Below, piece after piece: positions 18,381-27,248 of a stretch of 64,000 bases of DNA. The notes under the pieces are model-generated. The model was not told the DNA's origin. It did no database searches and worked only from the letters and a program-made list of their open reading frames with translations. Position 1 is the first letter of the stretch. Every line of letters begins with the position of its first letter. The DNA comes from Bacillus thuringiensis. Its GTDB lineage: Bacteria; Bacillota; Bacilli; Bacillales; Bacillaceae_G. Both the position numbers and the translations under genes were made by a program. Location of the stretch: contig NZ_CP155559.1 in NCBI RefSeq assembly GCF_022095615.2, positions 4,213,501 to 4,277,500 on the forward strand, in the 5' to 3' direction.

Positions 18381-19118
18381 CTACTCTATATGAGATACGA
18401 TGTCACCTAACGCTTCTTTTTGCATGTCAATCAGTTGGAAAATACCTTGTTCCGCAGCATCCAGTAATTCATTTAACTGTGCTCTGCTAAACGTCGCTTC
18501 TTCTCCAGTTCCTTGCACTTCAACAAACTGGCCTTTTCCAGTCATAATTACGTTCATATCAACATCTGCTTTAGAATCTTCTACATAGTTTAAATCTAAA
18601 ACAACACCTTGCTCTTCAACAATCCCTACTGACGTTGCTGCTAAATAATCTTTTACTGGAATTTTAGATACTTTTTCTGCTTGTAATAACTTCTCAAACG
18701 CTAATACCATCGCTACATATGCACCTGTAATAGAAGCAGTTCTCGTTCCACCATCCGCTTGAATAACGTCACAATCAATCCAAACCGTTCTCTCACCAAG
18801 CGCTTCTAAGTCAACTACCGCACGTAATGCTCGTCCAATTAAACGCTGGATTTCCATTGTACGTCCTGTTACTTTCCCTTTACTTGACTCCCTAATTGTA
18901 CGTTGTTCTGTTGCACGTGGAATCATCGCATATTCAGCTGTTACCCAGCCCTTTCCTTCTCCACGCATAAACGGCGGGACACGCTCTTCAATTGTCGCTG
19001 AGCAAATTACCTTTGTATCCCCAACCTCAATTAATACTGATCCCTCTGGATTTTTTAAATAATTCGTATGAATATGTATATGGCGTAATTCTGTTTTCTC
19101 TCTACCATCTACTCGCAT
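18381..19118 (-). CDS. rph: RNase PH
   Basis: This 245-residue phosphorolytic 3'-5' exoribonuclease trims tRNA 3' ends. It begins [12 protein letters not shown]; family motifs include [24 protein letters not shown] and the phosphate-site [15 protein letters not shown]. The frame extends upstream, but GAGGAGG at the ATG 19118 fixes the start. Unlike some E. coli K-12 rph alleles it is intact. Confidence 0.96.
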   Translation of the reverse strand: MRVDGREKTELRHIHIHTNYLKNPEGSVLIEVGDTKVICSATIEERVPPFMRGEGKGWVTAEYAMIPRATEQRTIRESSKGKVTGRTMEIQRLIGRALRAVVDLEALGERTVWIDCDVIQADGGTRTASITGAYVAMVLAFEKLLQAEKVSKIPVKDYLAATSVGIVEEQGVVLDLNYVEDSKADVDMNVIMTGKGQFVEVQGTGEEATFSRAQLNELLDAAEQGIFQLIDMQKEALGDIVSHIE

Positions 19119-19185
19119 AAAAATAACCTCCTCATAACTACTTGTTAGTATAGCCAAATTTAAATGTATGATATGTATACAATAA

Positions 19186-19225
19186 AAGAAGGAGAACCCA
19201 AAAAGCAATTCCCCTTTCTTACTTA
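19186..19225 (-). terminator. Probable weak terminator after gerM
   Basis: On the minus strand GAAAGGGGAA pairs imperfectly with TTCTCCTTC, followed by TTTTATT. The pairing is not continuous, so the assignment is uncertain. Confidence 0.45.
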
Positions 19226-19250
19226 ATTAAGTATATCAAATTATTGACGA

Positions 19251-20300
19251 TTAAAAACTACCTGTATTCACGTTTTCTGGACGATCTACAGGTTTTATTA
19301 ACTTTCCGCCCTTTTCATCTATAAGATTCGCTTTACCATTCACTTCAATAGAAACACTTTTCACGCCTTTCTTTTCTGTTAAAGATAAAACTAACGATTT
19401 CAATACGTAATTCGAAACCATATTTTTATCTGGGTTTATAAATATATTTTCATTAAAGTTTAATGTAAGATTTCCATCTTGTAATTTCGGGTTCGTAATC
19501 AGCTTAACTCCTGGATTAAAATCATTCAGAAGAGACTGATGAATCGGTCCTTTTACAAGTTCATCTATAATTGCTGCATAATCATTTTCTTTTCCTTCTA
19601 CAACTCGGCGTGTTACTGGTACGTAGTATTGTTGTTTATTATTATTTTGTGCCATAAAATAAAGTGTAACCGGTTTTGTATTTGTGACATCCGCTACTTG
19701 TTCATCATCGAAGTTGATACCATTAGCACGGCTCACCCCTTCCCCAAGCGGTGTACCACCAACAGGCATCTTCGCCAATTTCTCACCATTTATTTGGAAC
19801 TGCACTTGTTTTACTTCTTTAAATTGCGTCAACGTCCACGCTATTGACTCAACAATTTGACGCTCTTCTTCTTTTGCATAGTTTTTCATTTCTTTAGAGA
19901 AATCAATGACTGCCGTCCCATCTTTTTTCAAATCTAAGGTCATCGATGTATTCGCTGGAATGACTGCGCGGAACCCATTTGGTAATAAATTCGTTACCGG
20001 TCCATCTTTCACAAGGTACTCTAACGTTTGCTGCATAACCTCGTTTGCTTTCGAAGTAGGTACAGCTAACGTTTGCGGTACAACATAACCATTTTTATCA
20101 ACAAGGTATAGTTCTCTATTCACCGTTTGTCCTTGCTTATCTTTCTTAGCTACTTCTTTCTTTCCACCCTCTGTATACGTAACTTGTTTTGGCGGATCAA
20201 TTTGTTCCGTTGCTTTCTCCTGATTTATAAAGCCACACCCTGTTAGTAAAACAGCGCTCACAGTAGCACCAACAACCCATTTAAAAGTGGATTTAGGCAT
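19251..20300 (-). CDS. gerM: Spore germination lipoprotein GerM
   Basis: This 349-residue lipoprotein has lipobox LLTGC (Cys at 22) and two GerMN domains (about 75-185 and 215-330) with the repeated pattern TLDLKKDGTAVIDFSK / GNLTLNFNENI. In B. subtilis, GerM is needed for sporulation and germination, helping hold the SpoIIIAG-SpoIIQ channel across the intermembrane space. It sits between racE and rph exactly as in B. subtilis. A mother-cell sigma-E promoter is expected but I could not place one firmly. Confidence 0.93.
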   Translation of the reverse strand: MPKSTFKWVVGATVSAVLLTGCGFINQEKATEQIDPPKQVTYTEGGKKEVAKKDKQGQTVNRELYLVDKNGYVVPQTLAVPTSKANEVMQQTLEYLVKDGPVTNLLPNGFRAVIPANTSMTLDLKKDGTAVIDFSKEMKNYAKEEERQIVESIAWTLTQFKEVKQVQFQINGEKLAKMPVGGTPLGEGVSRANGINFDDEQVADVTNTKPVTLYFMAQNNNKQQYYVPVTRRVVEGKENDYAAIIDELVKGPIHQSLLNDFNPGVKLITNPKLQDGNLTLNFNENIFINPDKNMVSNYVLKSLVLSLTEKKGVKSVSIEVNGKANLIDEKGGKLIKPVDRPENVNTGSF

Positions 20301-20383
20301 GCCATTCCCCCCTAAAATCTAAGTTTGTACTATTATGTATACGAGCTGTTTCATGTTTTAGAACTAGCTGTGCTTCTTATAAA

Positions 20384-20403
20384 GTGAAACTTTAATCAGT
20401 GGG
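20384..20403 (+). mobile_element. Minimal 20-bp bcr1-type remnant with ATAAA on both sides
   Basis: GTGAAACTTTAATCAGTGGG differs at one base from the first 20 bp of the copy at 28662, and is flanked directly by ATAAA at 20379-20383 and 20404-20408. It lies between gerM and the racE terminator. I infer an element reduced to one terminus plus its target duplication. Confidence 0.65.
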
Positions 20404-20410
20404 ATAAACA

Positions 20411-20436
20411 AAAAACTCCTGATTTCTCAGGAGCTC
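20411..20436 (-). terminator. Terminator after racE
   Basis: On the minus strand CTCCTGA-GAAA-TCAGGAG is followed by TTTTTTG. Confidence 0.85.
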
Positions 20437-20455
20437 ACTTATATGAATTCTACTA

Positions 20456-21265
20456 TTATTCTTTTTCTAAATAAATATGTTTCACATTTTCAATCGGTTG
20501 ACCAAACCATTTTGATGCAATTTCTTTAAATAGGCCTATTTTTCCTGTTGTTAAGAAGAGATGATCACTTTGTTCCTCTCCCTCATTCAACATTTTACTA
20601 TGGTATAAAATTGTACTCACTTCACGCGCTGTTTCATCACCTGAACTAATTAGTTGCACTTTATCCCCCATTACTTTTTTTATAACAGGACCTAAAATTG
20701 GATAATGTGTACAACCTAAAATAAGTGTATCAATATCAGTATTTTTCAGCGGTTGCAATGTTTCTCTTACAACTTCATATGCCATTTCACTTTCAAAATT
20801 GCCACTCTCTACAAGCTCAACGAAAGGCGGACACGCTAAACTTTCTACCATAACACGGTTATTAATAGACTTTAACGCTTCTTCGTATGCACCACTTTTC
20901 ACCGTTCCAATCGTTCCAATAATTCCAACATGATACGTGTTTGTCACTTTTAAAGCTGTACGTGATCCTGGGTGAATAACTCCTACCACTGGAATTGGTA
21001 ATTGTTTCTGCATCTCTTCTAATACAACCGCAGTTGCTGTATTACACGCAATAACTAACATTTTGATATTTAAATCTAGTAAATGCTCTGTCATTTCCCA
21101 CGTAAATTGGCGCACCTCTTCTCGAGAACGTGGACCATAAGGGCAACGTGCTGTATCCCCTAAATATATAATGCGCTCTTTCGGCAACTGACGAATTAAT
21201 TCCTTCGCTACTGTTAAACCGCCAACTCCTGAATCGATAACACCTATTGCTCTATTCAACTTCAT
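20456..21265 (-). CDS. racE: Glutamate racemase
   Basis: This 269-residue cofactor-independent racemase makes D-glutamate for peptidoglycan, and in some B. cereus-group strains for poly-gamma-D-glutamate capsule. The catalytic Cys pair is in ACNTATAV (around 73) and GCTHYP (around 184), with substrate motifs VIDSGVGG and [10 protein letters not shown] prefer the start at MKLNRAIG, which matches the family; an in-frame ATG 15 nt upstream (MRKRV) is possible, and neither has a strong ribosome site. Confidence 0.95.
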   Translation of the reverse strand: MKLNRAIGVIDSGVGGLTVAKELIRQLPKERIIYLGDTARCPYGPRSREEVRQFTWEMTEHLLDLNIKMLVIACNTATAVVLEEMQKQLPIPVVGVIHPGSRTALKVTNTYHVGIIGTIGTVKSGAYEEALKSINNRVMVESLACPPFVELVESGNFESEMAYEVVRETLQPLKNTDIDTLILGCTHYPILGPVIKKVMGDKVQLISSGDETAREVSTILYHSKMLNEGEEQSDHLFLTTGKIGLFKEIASKWFGQPIENVKHIYLEKE

Positions 21266-21427
21266 CACCCGTTTTCTCATTCATCATCTTATTTTATCAT
21301 TATATTTTACACACTTTAAGTTCGCTCACTTAAACTGCTTCTGTATGAAAATTTTCATTAGTACCTGTATAGACTAGGACCTTTTTTATTTTGCTCCTTT
21401 TTTTCATAATTTGCAAGACAGAAAAAT

Positions 21428-21456
21428 AACCGACCTTCTATATGAAAGTCGGTTTC
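21428..21456 (-). terminator. Terminator after the DHA2 transporter
   Basis: On the minus strand ACCGAC and GTCGGT pair around a loop that itself pairs partly, followed by TATTTTT. Confidence 0.75.
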
Positions 21457-21476
21457 TTCTATAATAAAGTATATCT

Positions 21477-22802
21477 TTATTGCTCCATCTTTTTTTGGAA
21501 AGAAGACATTCCTATTAATAAGAAGAAATGAGCAGAAATTAACATAACGATTAAAATAAAATTCAAACGATAACTATTTGTGGATTCCATAATTTTGCTC
21601 GCTACAGCTGGTCCAAATGCCATACCGAAAAAGTTAATTAAATTATATAAACCAAGACCGACCCCAACTTTAGCCGGATGTAATGTTTTCGGTATAAATG
21701 TGTTTAATGATACTTGAATGGCTGAATAACTCATAAACGTTAAAATAATCGCCAATACAATAACGACTATACTTCCATTCGGAATAAACCCTAAAATTAA
21801 AAAGCCAACGATCATAATGACCGACGCTACATAAATCATATTCACATTTCCAAACGAAGGGACAATCTTTCCAGTAATAAAACTAGACACAATACCAAAG
21901 AGTGATGCAACAAATAATACAATTCCGATAACAAATGGCGACAATCCGTGCACTCTTCCTAACAGTAATGGCAATAATAATAAATTAGCACATAACGCCA
22001 CATTAATTATAAATCCGACTGTTATTAAACGAAGAAATGCTTTGTTCGAAAATAACTCAATATCGATAAATGGATGCTCCGCTTTCTTCATACGAACCTT
22101 GAATAAAAACAAGAAAATTATCGATAACACAAATAACCAACTATTAATATTTACACCTAATAAAATAGTCGTAATGAATGCAAATAGTAACGCCGCTCCA
22201 ATGTAATCAAAAGGAAACGCTTCATCCGTATGCAACGCTTCTTCTGGCATAAATTTTATAAGTAAGAAAATCCCCACTACTGAAATAACCATAAATAAAA
22301 ATAAATATGGCCACCCTAGTGTATTTGTAATAGCCCCGCCAACTAAAGGACCAATACCTATCGCTAATGCAATAGAAGAACTAATCATCGCTAACGCACC
22401 AGGCTTCTTATGAGGAACAACTAATTTTGCCACCGCAATCATACTAAGCGCAATAAACGCCGCACCCCCGCTCGCCTGCACTAATCTTGCAAGAATGGTA
22501 ATTGCATAAGATTGATTCATAAATCCAATAATAGAGCCCACTACAAATATGATAATTGAAATAATTAATAGTTTTTTCACACTATAACGATCAGCCAGCT
22601 TCCCATATATCATCGAACCAATACCGACAACTAAGGAATAACCTACTACAACCCAACTTACTTTCGATTGACTAATGGATAAATCATGAGCCATATCCTC
22701 TAAAGCTACATTAAATAAAACCGCATTCATCGGTCCTAATAAAACGATAAAACATAATGTGAAAACAAACCATTTTGAATGGCTGCTTATATCTTTCCCC
22801 AT
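21477..22802 (-). CDS. MFS exporter, DHA2 type (14 membrane segments)
   Basis: This 441-residue major facilitator has 14 predicted hydrophobic segments, placing it in the drug:H+ antiporter-2 group with TetL- and QacA-like exporters. The loop motif GKLADRYSVKKL (after segment 2) is the MFS signature, and a motif-C-like SSIALAIGIGPLVGG lies in segment 5. The substrate is unknown. AGGAGAGG sets the start at MGKDISSHSKW although the frame is longer. A strong sigma-A promoter and a perfect inverted repeat shared with the divergent DJ-1 gene lie upstream, so the two are probably induced together. Confidence 0.88.
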   Translation of the reverse strand: MGKDISSHSKWFVFTLCFIVLLGPMNAVLFNVALEDMAHDLSISQSKVSWVVVGYSLVVGIGSMIYGKLADRYSVKKLLIISIIIFVVGSIIGFMNQSYAITILARLVQASGGAAFIALSMIAVAKLVVPHKKPGALAMISSSIALAIGIGPLVGGAITNTLGWPYLFLFMVISVVGIFLLIKFMPEEALHTDEAFPFDYIGAALLFAFITTILLGVNINSWLFVLSIIFLFLFKVRMKKAEHPFIDIELFSNKAFLRLITVGFIINVALCANLLLLPLLLGRVHGLSPFVIGIVLFVASLFGIVSSFITGKIVPSFGNVNMIYVASVIMIVGFLILGFIPNGSIVVIVLAIILTFMSYSAIQVSLNTFIPKTLHPAKVGVGLGLYNLINFFGMAFGPAVASKIMESTNSYRLNFILIVMLISAHFFLLIGMSSFQKKMEQ

Positions 22803-22959
22803 GTGTAACACCTCTCCTGATTGTAGTAACTGTAAATGAAAAATAAATTTGTTTAGCTCCTCTATCACCACTAAACAACTTCATCAAATGTATAAATTTA
22901 TCGCGCGACAAACTGAATTCGAAACGAAACATGTACCTTGTTCGATATTCATGGAACTA

Positions 22960-23035
22960 TCATAGTTTCAGCATTACAGTTTGTCAACGAAAAATATACA
23001 AAGTAAACTAATTTAGTGTTTTTAGTTTACTTTGT
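22960..23035. promoter_or_regulatory. Divergent promoter region with a perfect 14-bp inverted repeat
   Basis: On the minus strand TTGACA (22982-22987), 17 bp, then TATGAT serves the exporter. Just beyond it, ACAAAGTAAACTAA (22998-23011) and its exact complement TTAGTTTACTTTGT (23022-23035) are separated by 10 bp, between the exporter promoter and the divergent DJ-1 gene. This has the form of an operator; the nearby TetR protein is the obvious candidate. Confidence 0.65.
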
Positions 23036-23163
23036 TCAAAAATTGTTATACACTAATTTCGAATCTGATATAAGGAGGACTGGCATAGTTATTCAAATTT
23101 GCAATTTCTAACTTAATAAAATAATGAACTTTTATATAGAAGAAACATTACAGGAGGATTATG

Positions 23164-23847
23164 ATGAAGAAAAAAATGTTAGTTGTATTAACGAGCGTAG
23201 AAAAATATCCAAATTTAAATAGAGCTACTGGGCTTTGGCTTGGTGAAGCTGTTCATTTCGTTAAAAAAGTAGAAGAAGCTGGTTACGAAGTAGATTATGC
23301 CAGTCCACAAGGTGGTTATACACCGATTGATCCGCACAGTTTAGCAATGGCGGAGAGCATCGATTGGGGATGGTATCAAAAGAAAGAATTTATGAATCGT
23401 CTCGGTTCTACAATGAAACCGAGTGAAGTGAATCCAGCAGACTACGCTGTGATTTATTACGCAGGCGGTCATGGTGTGATTTGGGACTTCCCAGAAAATA
23501 AAGAACTTCAAATGATCAGCCGCAACATTTATGAAAATGGTGGAATTGTTTCCTCTGTTTGTCACGGAGCTGCTAGTTTATTTCATATTACATTAAGTAA
23601 TGGGGAACGTTTAATTAGTGGTAAAAAAGTAACAGGATTTTCAAATGAAGAAGAAAAACTAGCTGAATTGGATCAATTCGTTCCATTTTTAACAGAAGAT
23701 GAACTTATTAAAAATGGAGGACTTTACGAAAAAGCTGCGCAACCTTGGGAAGCTTTTGCTGTAGAAGATAATCGGGTTATCACTGGCCAAAACCCAGCTT
23801 CAGGTGGTCCAGTAGCTGAATTAGTATTAAAGCATTTAGAAAAATAA
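23164..23847 (+). CDS. DJ-1/PfpI family protein (Hsp31-like), copy 1
   Basis: This protein of 227-228 residues has the class I amidotransferase-like fold. The nucleophile-elbow Cys is in VCHGAAS (around 137), preceded by the YYAGGHGVIWDFP loop and an N-terminal Glu region. Relatives act as glyoxalases or deglycases, chaperones or proteases; the exact activity cannot be told here. AGGAGG lies 3 nt before the first of two ATGs (23161), so the second is preferred. It is divergent from a DHA2 exporter and convergent with a TetR gene; a paralogue lies at 24695. Confidence 0.85.
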   Translation: MKKKMLVVLTSVEKYPNLNRATGLWLGEAVHFVKKVEEAGYEVDYASPQGGYTPIDPHSLAMAESIDWGWYQKKEFMNRLGSTMKPSEVNPADYAVIYYAGGHGVIWDFPENKELQMISRNIYENGGIVSSVCHGAASLFHITLSNGERLISGKKVTGFSNEEEKLAELDQFVPFLTEDELIKNGGLYEKAAQPWEAFAVEDNRVITGQNPASGGPVAELVLKHLEK

Positions 23848-23857
23848 TATGTACTAA

Positions 23858-23896
23858 AAAAGCAGATTCCCCTCTATTAAGGGAGATCTGCTTTTT
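23858..23896. terminator. Bidirectional terminator between DJ-1 copy 1 and tetR
   Basis: AAAAAAGCAGAT pairs with ATCTGCTTTTTT around an internal CCCT/AGGG stem. Confidence 0.85.
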
Positions 23897-24534
23897 TACG
23901 AAATCATTTGCAAAATAGCAATAACTTCTTTTTCAATTTCTGAATCATCAATCGCTTCTATATACTCTGGTTTAAAAAGTTGATACTTCTTTAGTTGATA
24001 AAAATCAAGTATCGCTTTCTTTAACGTAATATCGTACTGAATACAAAAAGAATGATCTATAATACGTCTTAACATCACATCATCTTGCACCATAAATAAT
24101 TGTGCATTCATTTTATTAAAGTATCCTTGTTCCATACCAGTTTCAAAAAACATTTGCAAATTATGATTACGATTTTGTTGTGCAGCAACTAACTGATCAG
24201 ATAAGTGCGGATACGCCTCTTTCAAATCTTGTAAAAAGACATCAGAAATATATGTCACACATTTTAAAGAATGGATAAACGTCTTTTGGAAACGTTCTGC
24301 AAAAGACATACTTTCATCTTGATTATCCGCATCTCCTTCAAGAAGGTAGTTTATAAAATCTTCTACCACAGCTTCAATAATCTCATCTTTTGAAGAAAAA
24401 CGTTTATATAAAGTAGCTTTACTAATATCCATATACTTCGCAATTTCATCTATTTTCAATTGGCTAAAACTCGTTCTTCTAATAACAGGCTTTATTTTAT
24501 TAATATAAGTGTTTGCACACGCAACTTTTCTCAT
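23896..24534 (-). CDS. TetR family regulator
   Basis: This 212-residue protein has an N-terminal HTH (about 20-50: LKIDEIAKYMDISKATLYKRF) typical of TetR repressors, and a variable ligand domain with several aromatic residues. GGGGAGG fits the ATG at 24534. It lies between two DJ-1 genes and near an exporter, and likely represses part of this cluster through the inverted repeat at 22998-23035; that link is inference. The stop codon is at the edge of a bidirectional terminator. Confidence 0.85.
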   Translation of the reverse strand: MRKVACANTYINKIKPVIRRTSFSQLKIDEIAKYMDISKATLYKRFSSKDEIIEAVVEDFINYLLEGDADNQDESMSFAERFQKTFIHSLKCVTYISDVFLQDLKEAYPHLSDQLVAAQQNRNHNLQMFFETGMEQGYFNKMNAQLFMVQDDVMLRRIIDHSFCIQYDITLKKAILDFYQLKKYQLFKPEYIEAIDDSEIEKEVIAILQMIS

Positions 24535-24655
24535 TAAAAGAGCCTCCCCTTTTGTCCATACAAAATAGTATAGCAAATTCACGATTAATTATAAATGAAG
24601 TCATTATACTCAATACATCTTTTGGGTTTAAGAGATTTTTCATTTACACTACAGA

Positions 24656-24694
24656 AAAAATGCCCGCTACCTTTATGAGTAGCGAGCACTTTTT
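24656..24694 (-). terminator. Terminator after DJ-1 copy 2
   Basis: On the minus strand GTGCTCGCTAC pairs with GTAGCGGGCA, followed by TTTTTTC. Confidence 0.85.
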
Positions 24695-25357
24695 CTAGAA
24701 TTTATCGACAGCTCTTCTTATAGCTTTCCCTATTTCCATACTAGACTGCGGATTTTGCCCTGTAATTAAAGCCCTATCTACTACGACATGCGGCGTGAAA
24801 TTTGGAGCAACATAAAACAAAGCCCCTTCTTCTTTTAATTTACTTTCTAATAAAAACGGCACTCGCTTTTCTAAATGCACAACTTTTTCTTCATCATTTG
24901 TATAACCCGTTATACGCTTACCCGCACTAAAAAACGAGCCGTCCTTATTTTTCACACCGACCAAAGAACTTACTCCGTGACAAACAGCCGCTACAATCCG
25001 GTTATTGTTGTACATATTCTCAATCAAATTTGCAACATATGGATTACCTGGAAAATCTACAATCGCCCCGTGCCCACCACCAAATAAAACTGCATCATAA
25101 TCCGAAAAATGAACATTTGAGATCGGCTTCGTATTTTGCAATAAAGATGCGACATACTTAAATTCACGAGGTATGCCATTTGGAATAGACACTCTATCAA
25201 TAGGGACTCTACCGCCCTTTATCGACACAACATCCACATCGAACTTAGCCTTTTTAAACACATTATAAGGAGCTGCGAGCTCTTCCAGCCACAAACCAGT
25301 CGGGTGTCCATTCATATCATGAGCGCTTGTTGAAACTAACAATACCCTTTTCAACAT
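24695..25357 (-). CDS. DJ-1/PfpI family protein (Hsp31-like), copy 2
   Basis: This 220-residue paralogue of the protein at 23164 shares the TGLWLEE N-terminal motif, the GGGHGAIVDFPGNP loop and the catalytic VCHGVSS (Cys around 126), plus the closing ALITGQNPQSS. The two copies are clearly divergent, so this is not a recent duplication. AGGAGGGG precedes the ATG closely. It lies upstream of tetR on the same strand but has its own terminator. Function within the glyoxalase/chaperone superfamily is unresolved. Confidence 0.85.
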   Translation of the reverse strand: MLKRVLLVSTSAHDMNGHPTGLWLEELAAPYNVFKKAKFDVDVVSIKGGRVPIDRVSIPNGIPREFKYVASLLQNTKPISNVHFSDYDAVLFGGGHGAIVDFPGNPYVANLIENMYNNNRIVAAVCHGVSSLVGVKNKDGSFFSAGKRITGYTNDEEKVVHLEKRVPFLLESKLKEEGALFYVAPNFTPHVVVDRALITGQNPQSSMEIGKAIRRAVDKF

Positions 25358-25427
25358 ATCCCCTCCTTACTACCTATTTATGTATGAATCATTCTTATCA
25401 TTCATATAGAACATGAAACAGGCAGAA

Positions 25428-25461
25428 AAATAGCCGACTCTTCATATAAAAGTCGGCCTTC
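25428..25461 (-). terminator. Terminator after gerE
   Basis: On the minus strand GCCGAC pairs with GTCGGC around a loop with further A-T pairing, followed by TATTTTT. Confidence 0.8.
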
Positions 25462-25464
25462 TTT

Positions 25465-25689
25465 TTATAGTTCGAGCTCTCCCATGCGCAGAAGCTCAAC
25501 AACTGCTTGTGAACGTCCTTTAACCCCTAGCTTTTGCATTGCGTTTGAGATGTGGTTGCGTACTGTTTTTTCACTGATAAAAAGTTCACCTGCAATTTCC
25601 TTCGTTGTTTTATCTTGAACCAGTAATTCAAATACTTCTCTCTCTCTCTTTGTGAGTAACGGTTTAGATTGATACGCTTTTTCCTTCAA
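25465..25689 (-). CDS. gerE: Spore-coat transcription regulator GerE
   Basis: This 74-residue LuxR-type DNA-binding protein is the last regulator of the mother-cell sporulation cascade, acting with sigma-K on coat genes. Its HTH reads [20 protein letters not shown] then [17 protein letters not shown], matching B. subtilis GerE closely. It starts at TTG with AAGGAGGG upstream. A sigma-K-type promoter is visible about 70 bp upstream. Confidence 0.96.
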   Translation of the reverse strand: MKEKAYQSKPLLTKREREVFELLVQDKTTKEIAGELFISEKTVRNHISNAMQKLGVKGRSQAVVELLRMGELEL

Positions 25690-25757
25690 CTGGTATAACC
25701 CTCCTTGCTTAAGCCAGAGCCGTGTATGTGTAAGTTGGGTGTTTATTTAGTCAAGAT

Positions 25758-25785
25758 ATTGTATGAACGAAATGTGCGGGTGGTG
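25758..25785 (-). promoter_or_regulatory. Sigma-K-type promoter for gerE
   Basis: On the minus strand CACC, 16 bp, then CATACAAT fits the sigma-K pattern mACm-N16-CATAnnnT. gerE is a known sigma-K target in B. subtilis. Confidence 0.7.
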
Positions 25786-25854
25786 AATGAAAATGGGCTT
25801 TATTTCACATGTTATTTTAGACTTTTATACAGTGCAGACACTCTTTGTATCCAC

Positions 25855-27141
25855 TCACTTTTCAGTACGCCATATTTGTTCTAGTAATATGCTAACAACT
25901 GTACCTACGAACAAACCATTTCCGAATATATATTGCATCACTGACGGCAAGGATTGGAGTGCTCCAGACGGCAAAAACATAACACCGCTTCCAAATAAAA
26001 CAGCAACTCCTAAAATCGTTACATTCCTTTCATTCATTGGCACTTGTTTTATATTATGAAATCCAATTCCAATTAGCTGTACGAACGAAGCCATTAAAAC
26101 CGCAGATGCGACAGCAGATGGTAACGATGCTAAGTAACGAATAATAATCGGGAACAGCGACATTACGATTAGTAACATACATGCAAGTAAGAACGATCGT
26201 ATATATTTTTGTTTCGTTAAACGTATAAATCCTGCCGTTGCTGGTAACGGCACGACACCTACAGTTGAAAATACAGAAGAAATGATATGCGAAATCCCTC
26301 CAACCCACGTACCATCCTTCAACTGCTTCTGTTCAATAGTCCCTTTTTGAATGGTAGCTTGATTGATCGCTATAATAGCTGCCACTGTATTTGAAACTAA
26401 AATACATACCATAACGAAACTTGATACAGCCATACCTGTATTCCACTTTGGAAGTCCCCAAGCAAATATATGTGGAAGTTGCACAAAATGAGTTACTTGA
26501 GATGGAATCGTCACTTTTCCTGCAATGAGAAAAAGAATCCACCCACTAATTAATCCTATTAAAACTGCATAACTTTTGACAAAACCTTTTCCAAAATTAG
26601 ATAGTATAATAACGAACAGAAATATGCTAAACGCAATTATCGCTGTAAATCCATCGATTTGAGAAACGGTAGCTGTAATTCCTAGCATTCCTTTTAGAAA
26701 TACACCACTTAATTGTAAACATAATAAAAGTAAAAACGTCCCTGTCACAAGCGGCGTAAATAAAAATAAAATACGTCCGATAAAGCCAGTTACTCCTAAT
26801 CCTATTAAAATAACACCGGAAATTATCATTGCTAATTCTAAAATTTGCAACGTACTATGTAATTGATCTTGCCCGACAGTTGCGTAAGCAAGCACGGTAA
26901 ATACGCCAACCCAAGATCCAGCTGGTCCATCCGCAATTGGTAGTCTATGTCCAAGCCACCCTTGTAAAAAAGAAGATATACCAACTACAAAAAATGTACG
27001 CTGCATCAAATAAAATATTTCTTCCGTCGTAAGATGAAATAATCCACCAACGACAATTGGTAGTGCGATTGAATTCGCTAATAAAAATATAAACCATTGC
27101 AAAGTTCCCATAATATGATTTTGGTTATGTTGATTGTCCAA
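25855..27141 (-). CDS. Nucleobase permease of the NCS2 (uracil/xanthine) family
   Basis: This protein of about 430 residues has some 12-14 hydrophobic segments and NCS2 features: the ADGPAGSWVGVF stretch near residue 75 and the PLPATAGFIRLT motif around 300. It moves a purine or pyrimidine base by proton symport. The frame's ATG at 27150 touches its ribosome site GAAGGG, so a TTG nine bases later (27141) is the likelier start. Upstream on the same strand is a cytosine-deaminase-like amidohydrolase, suggesting uptake and deamination of a base; a terminator-like hairpin lies between. Confidence 0.85.
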   Translation of the reverse strand: MDNQHNQNHIMGTLQWFIFLLANSIALPIVVGGLFHLTTEEIFYLMQRTFFVVGISSFLQGWLGHRLPIADGPAGSWVGVFTVLAYATVGQDQLHSTLQILELAMIISGVILIGLGVTGFIGRILFLFTPLVTGTFLLLLCLQLSGVFLKGMLGITATVSQIDGFTAIIAFSIFLFVIILSNFGKGFVKSYAVLIGLISGWILFLIAGKVTIPSQVTHFVQLPHIFAWGLPKWNTGMAVSSFVMVCILVSNTVAAIIAINQATIQKGTIEQKQLKDGTWVGGISHIISSVFSTVGVVPLPATAGFIRLTKQKYIRSFLLACMLLIVMSLFPIIIRYLASLPSAVASAVLMASFVQLIGIGFHNIKQVPMNERNVTILGVAVLFGSGVMFLPSGALQSLPSVMQYIFGNGLFVGTVVSILLEQIWRTEK

Positions 27142-27191
27142 ATTCTTCATCCCTTCTAACTTCCTTATAAAAAATATATTGTAAGCATAAA

Positions 27192-27228
27192 AAAGAAGAG
27201 TTCTACACTCACAATTAGAACCCTCCTC
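27192..27228 (-). terminator. Hairpin between deaminase and permease
   Basis: On the minus strand GAGGGTTCT pairs with AGAACTCTTC, followed by TTTTTTAT. It may end the deaminase transcript or only reduce read-through into the permease. Confidence 0.65.
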
Positions 27229-27248
27229 AAAACATTCAAACGATTCTT

